Assembly: GCA_030697825.1 (NCBI GenBank)
Contig: JAUYOW010000049.1
Span: forward strand, 76,221 to 108,801
Source: Gemmatimonadales bacterium
GTDB lineage: Bacteria; Gemmatimonadota; Gemmatimonadetes; Gemmatimonadales; JACORV01
Direction: 5' to 3'
DNA: 32,581 bases
Numbering within the stretch: the first letter of the stretch is position 1; every line of letters starts with the position of its first letter. Under the pieces are notes generated by a model that was not told where the DNA came from, searched no databases, and worked only from the letters and a program-made list of their open reading frames with translations. The position numbers and the translations under genes are program-made. This document shows, one piece after another, positions 32,441 to 32,581 of this stretch.

Positions 32441-32581
<141 letters not shown>

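Overview
The window is a high-GC bacterial chromosome segment in which every supportable gene lies on the minus strand, so transcription runs from high to low coordinates. The gene set is that of a diderm (LPS-producing) bacterium: a complete early lipid A block with an LpxC-FabZ fusion, BamA, an OmpH/Skp chaperone, LolC/LolD and a PorV/PorQ-type outer-membrane barrel. It also holds genes best known from Firmicutes: mcsA-mcsB-clpC (protein arginine kinase) and bshC (bacillithiol). This mix, the LpxC-FabZ fusion and the PorV-like protein suggest the phylum Gemmatimonadota or a near relative. That is inference from gene content only.

Layout from right to left, in the direction of transcription. 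32581-32441 is an internal part of a 23S rRNA gene that stops abruptly near E. coli position 2709. 32440-31894 is an element carrying an S23-family four-helix-bundle gene between GC-rich 8-bp tandem repeats whose outer parts are inverted copies of each other. 31873-27932 holds era, a Trm112/YcaR-like zinc protein, a PorV-like barrel, an unrecognised secreted or membrane protein and a Ca2+/H+ antiporter. 27935-25509 holds a candidate promoter, a degenerate GGDEF protein, a zinc-ribbon protein with a long Pro/Ala linker and a PlsY-like protein lacking key motifs. 25458-19319 holds prfB (with its programmed +1 frameshift), lysS, lolC, lolD, mcsA and mcsB. clpC, bamA, ompH, lpxD, lpxC-fabZ, lpxA, a Gfo/Idh oxidoreductase, lpxB and lpxK follow. 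The left end holds a glutamate dehydrogenase, an AMMECR1-like protein, a methyltransferase, bshC, a small membrane coiled-coil protein, murJ and the 5' part of uvrC.

Many junctions are ATGA, GTGA or TTGA overlaps, so long stretches are probably co-transcribed and translationally coupled. Envelope building is the main theme: lipid A synthesis, outer-membrane protein folding and insertion, lipoprotein release and lipid II flipping. Protein quality control (McsAB-ClpC), thiol redox (BshC), translation (RF2, LysRS, Era) and DNA repair (UvrC) are interleaved. No tRNA gene, CRISPR array or phage gene was seen. No gap without a gene or element exceeds 300 bases.

The part most worth a second look is the right end. 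An S23 gene in an arrangement like a 23S intervening sequence sits exactly where the 23S rRNA homology breaks off, but the last ~195 nt of 23S do not follow. This may be a real split or relocated rRNA insertion element, or an assembly join made at the repeats.
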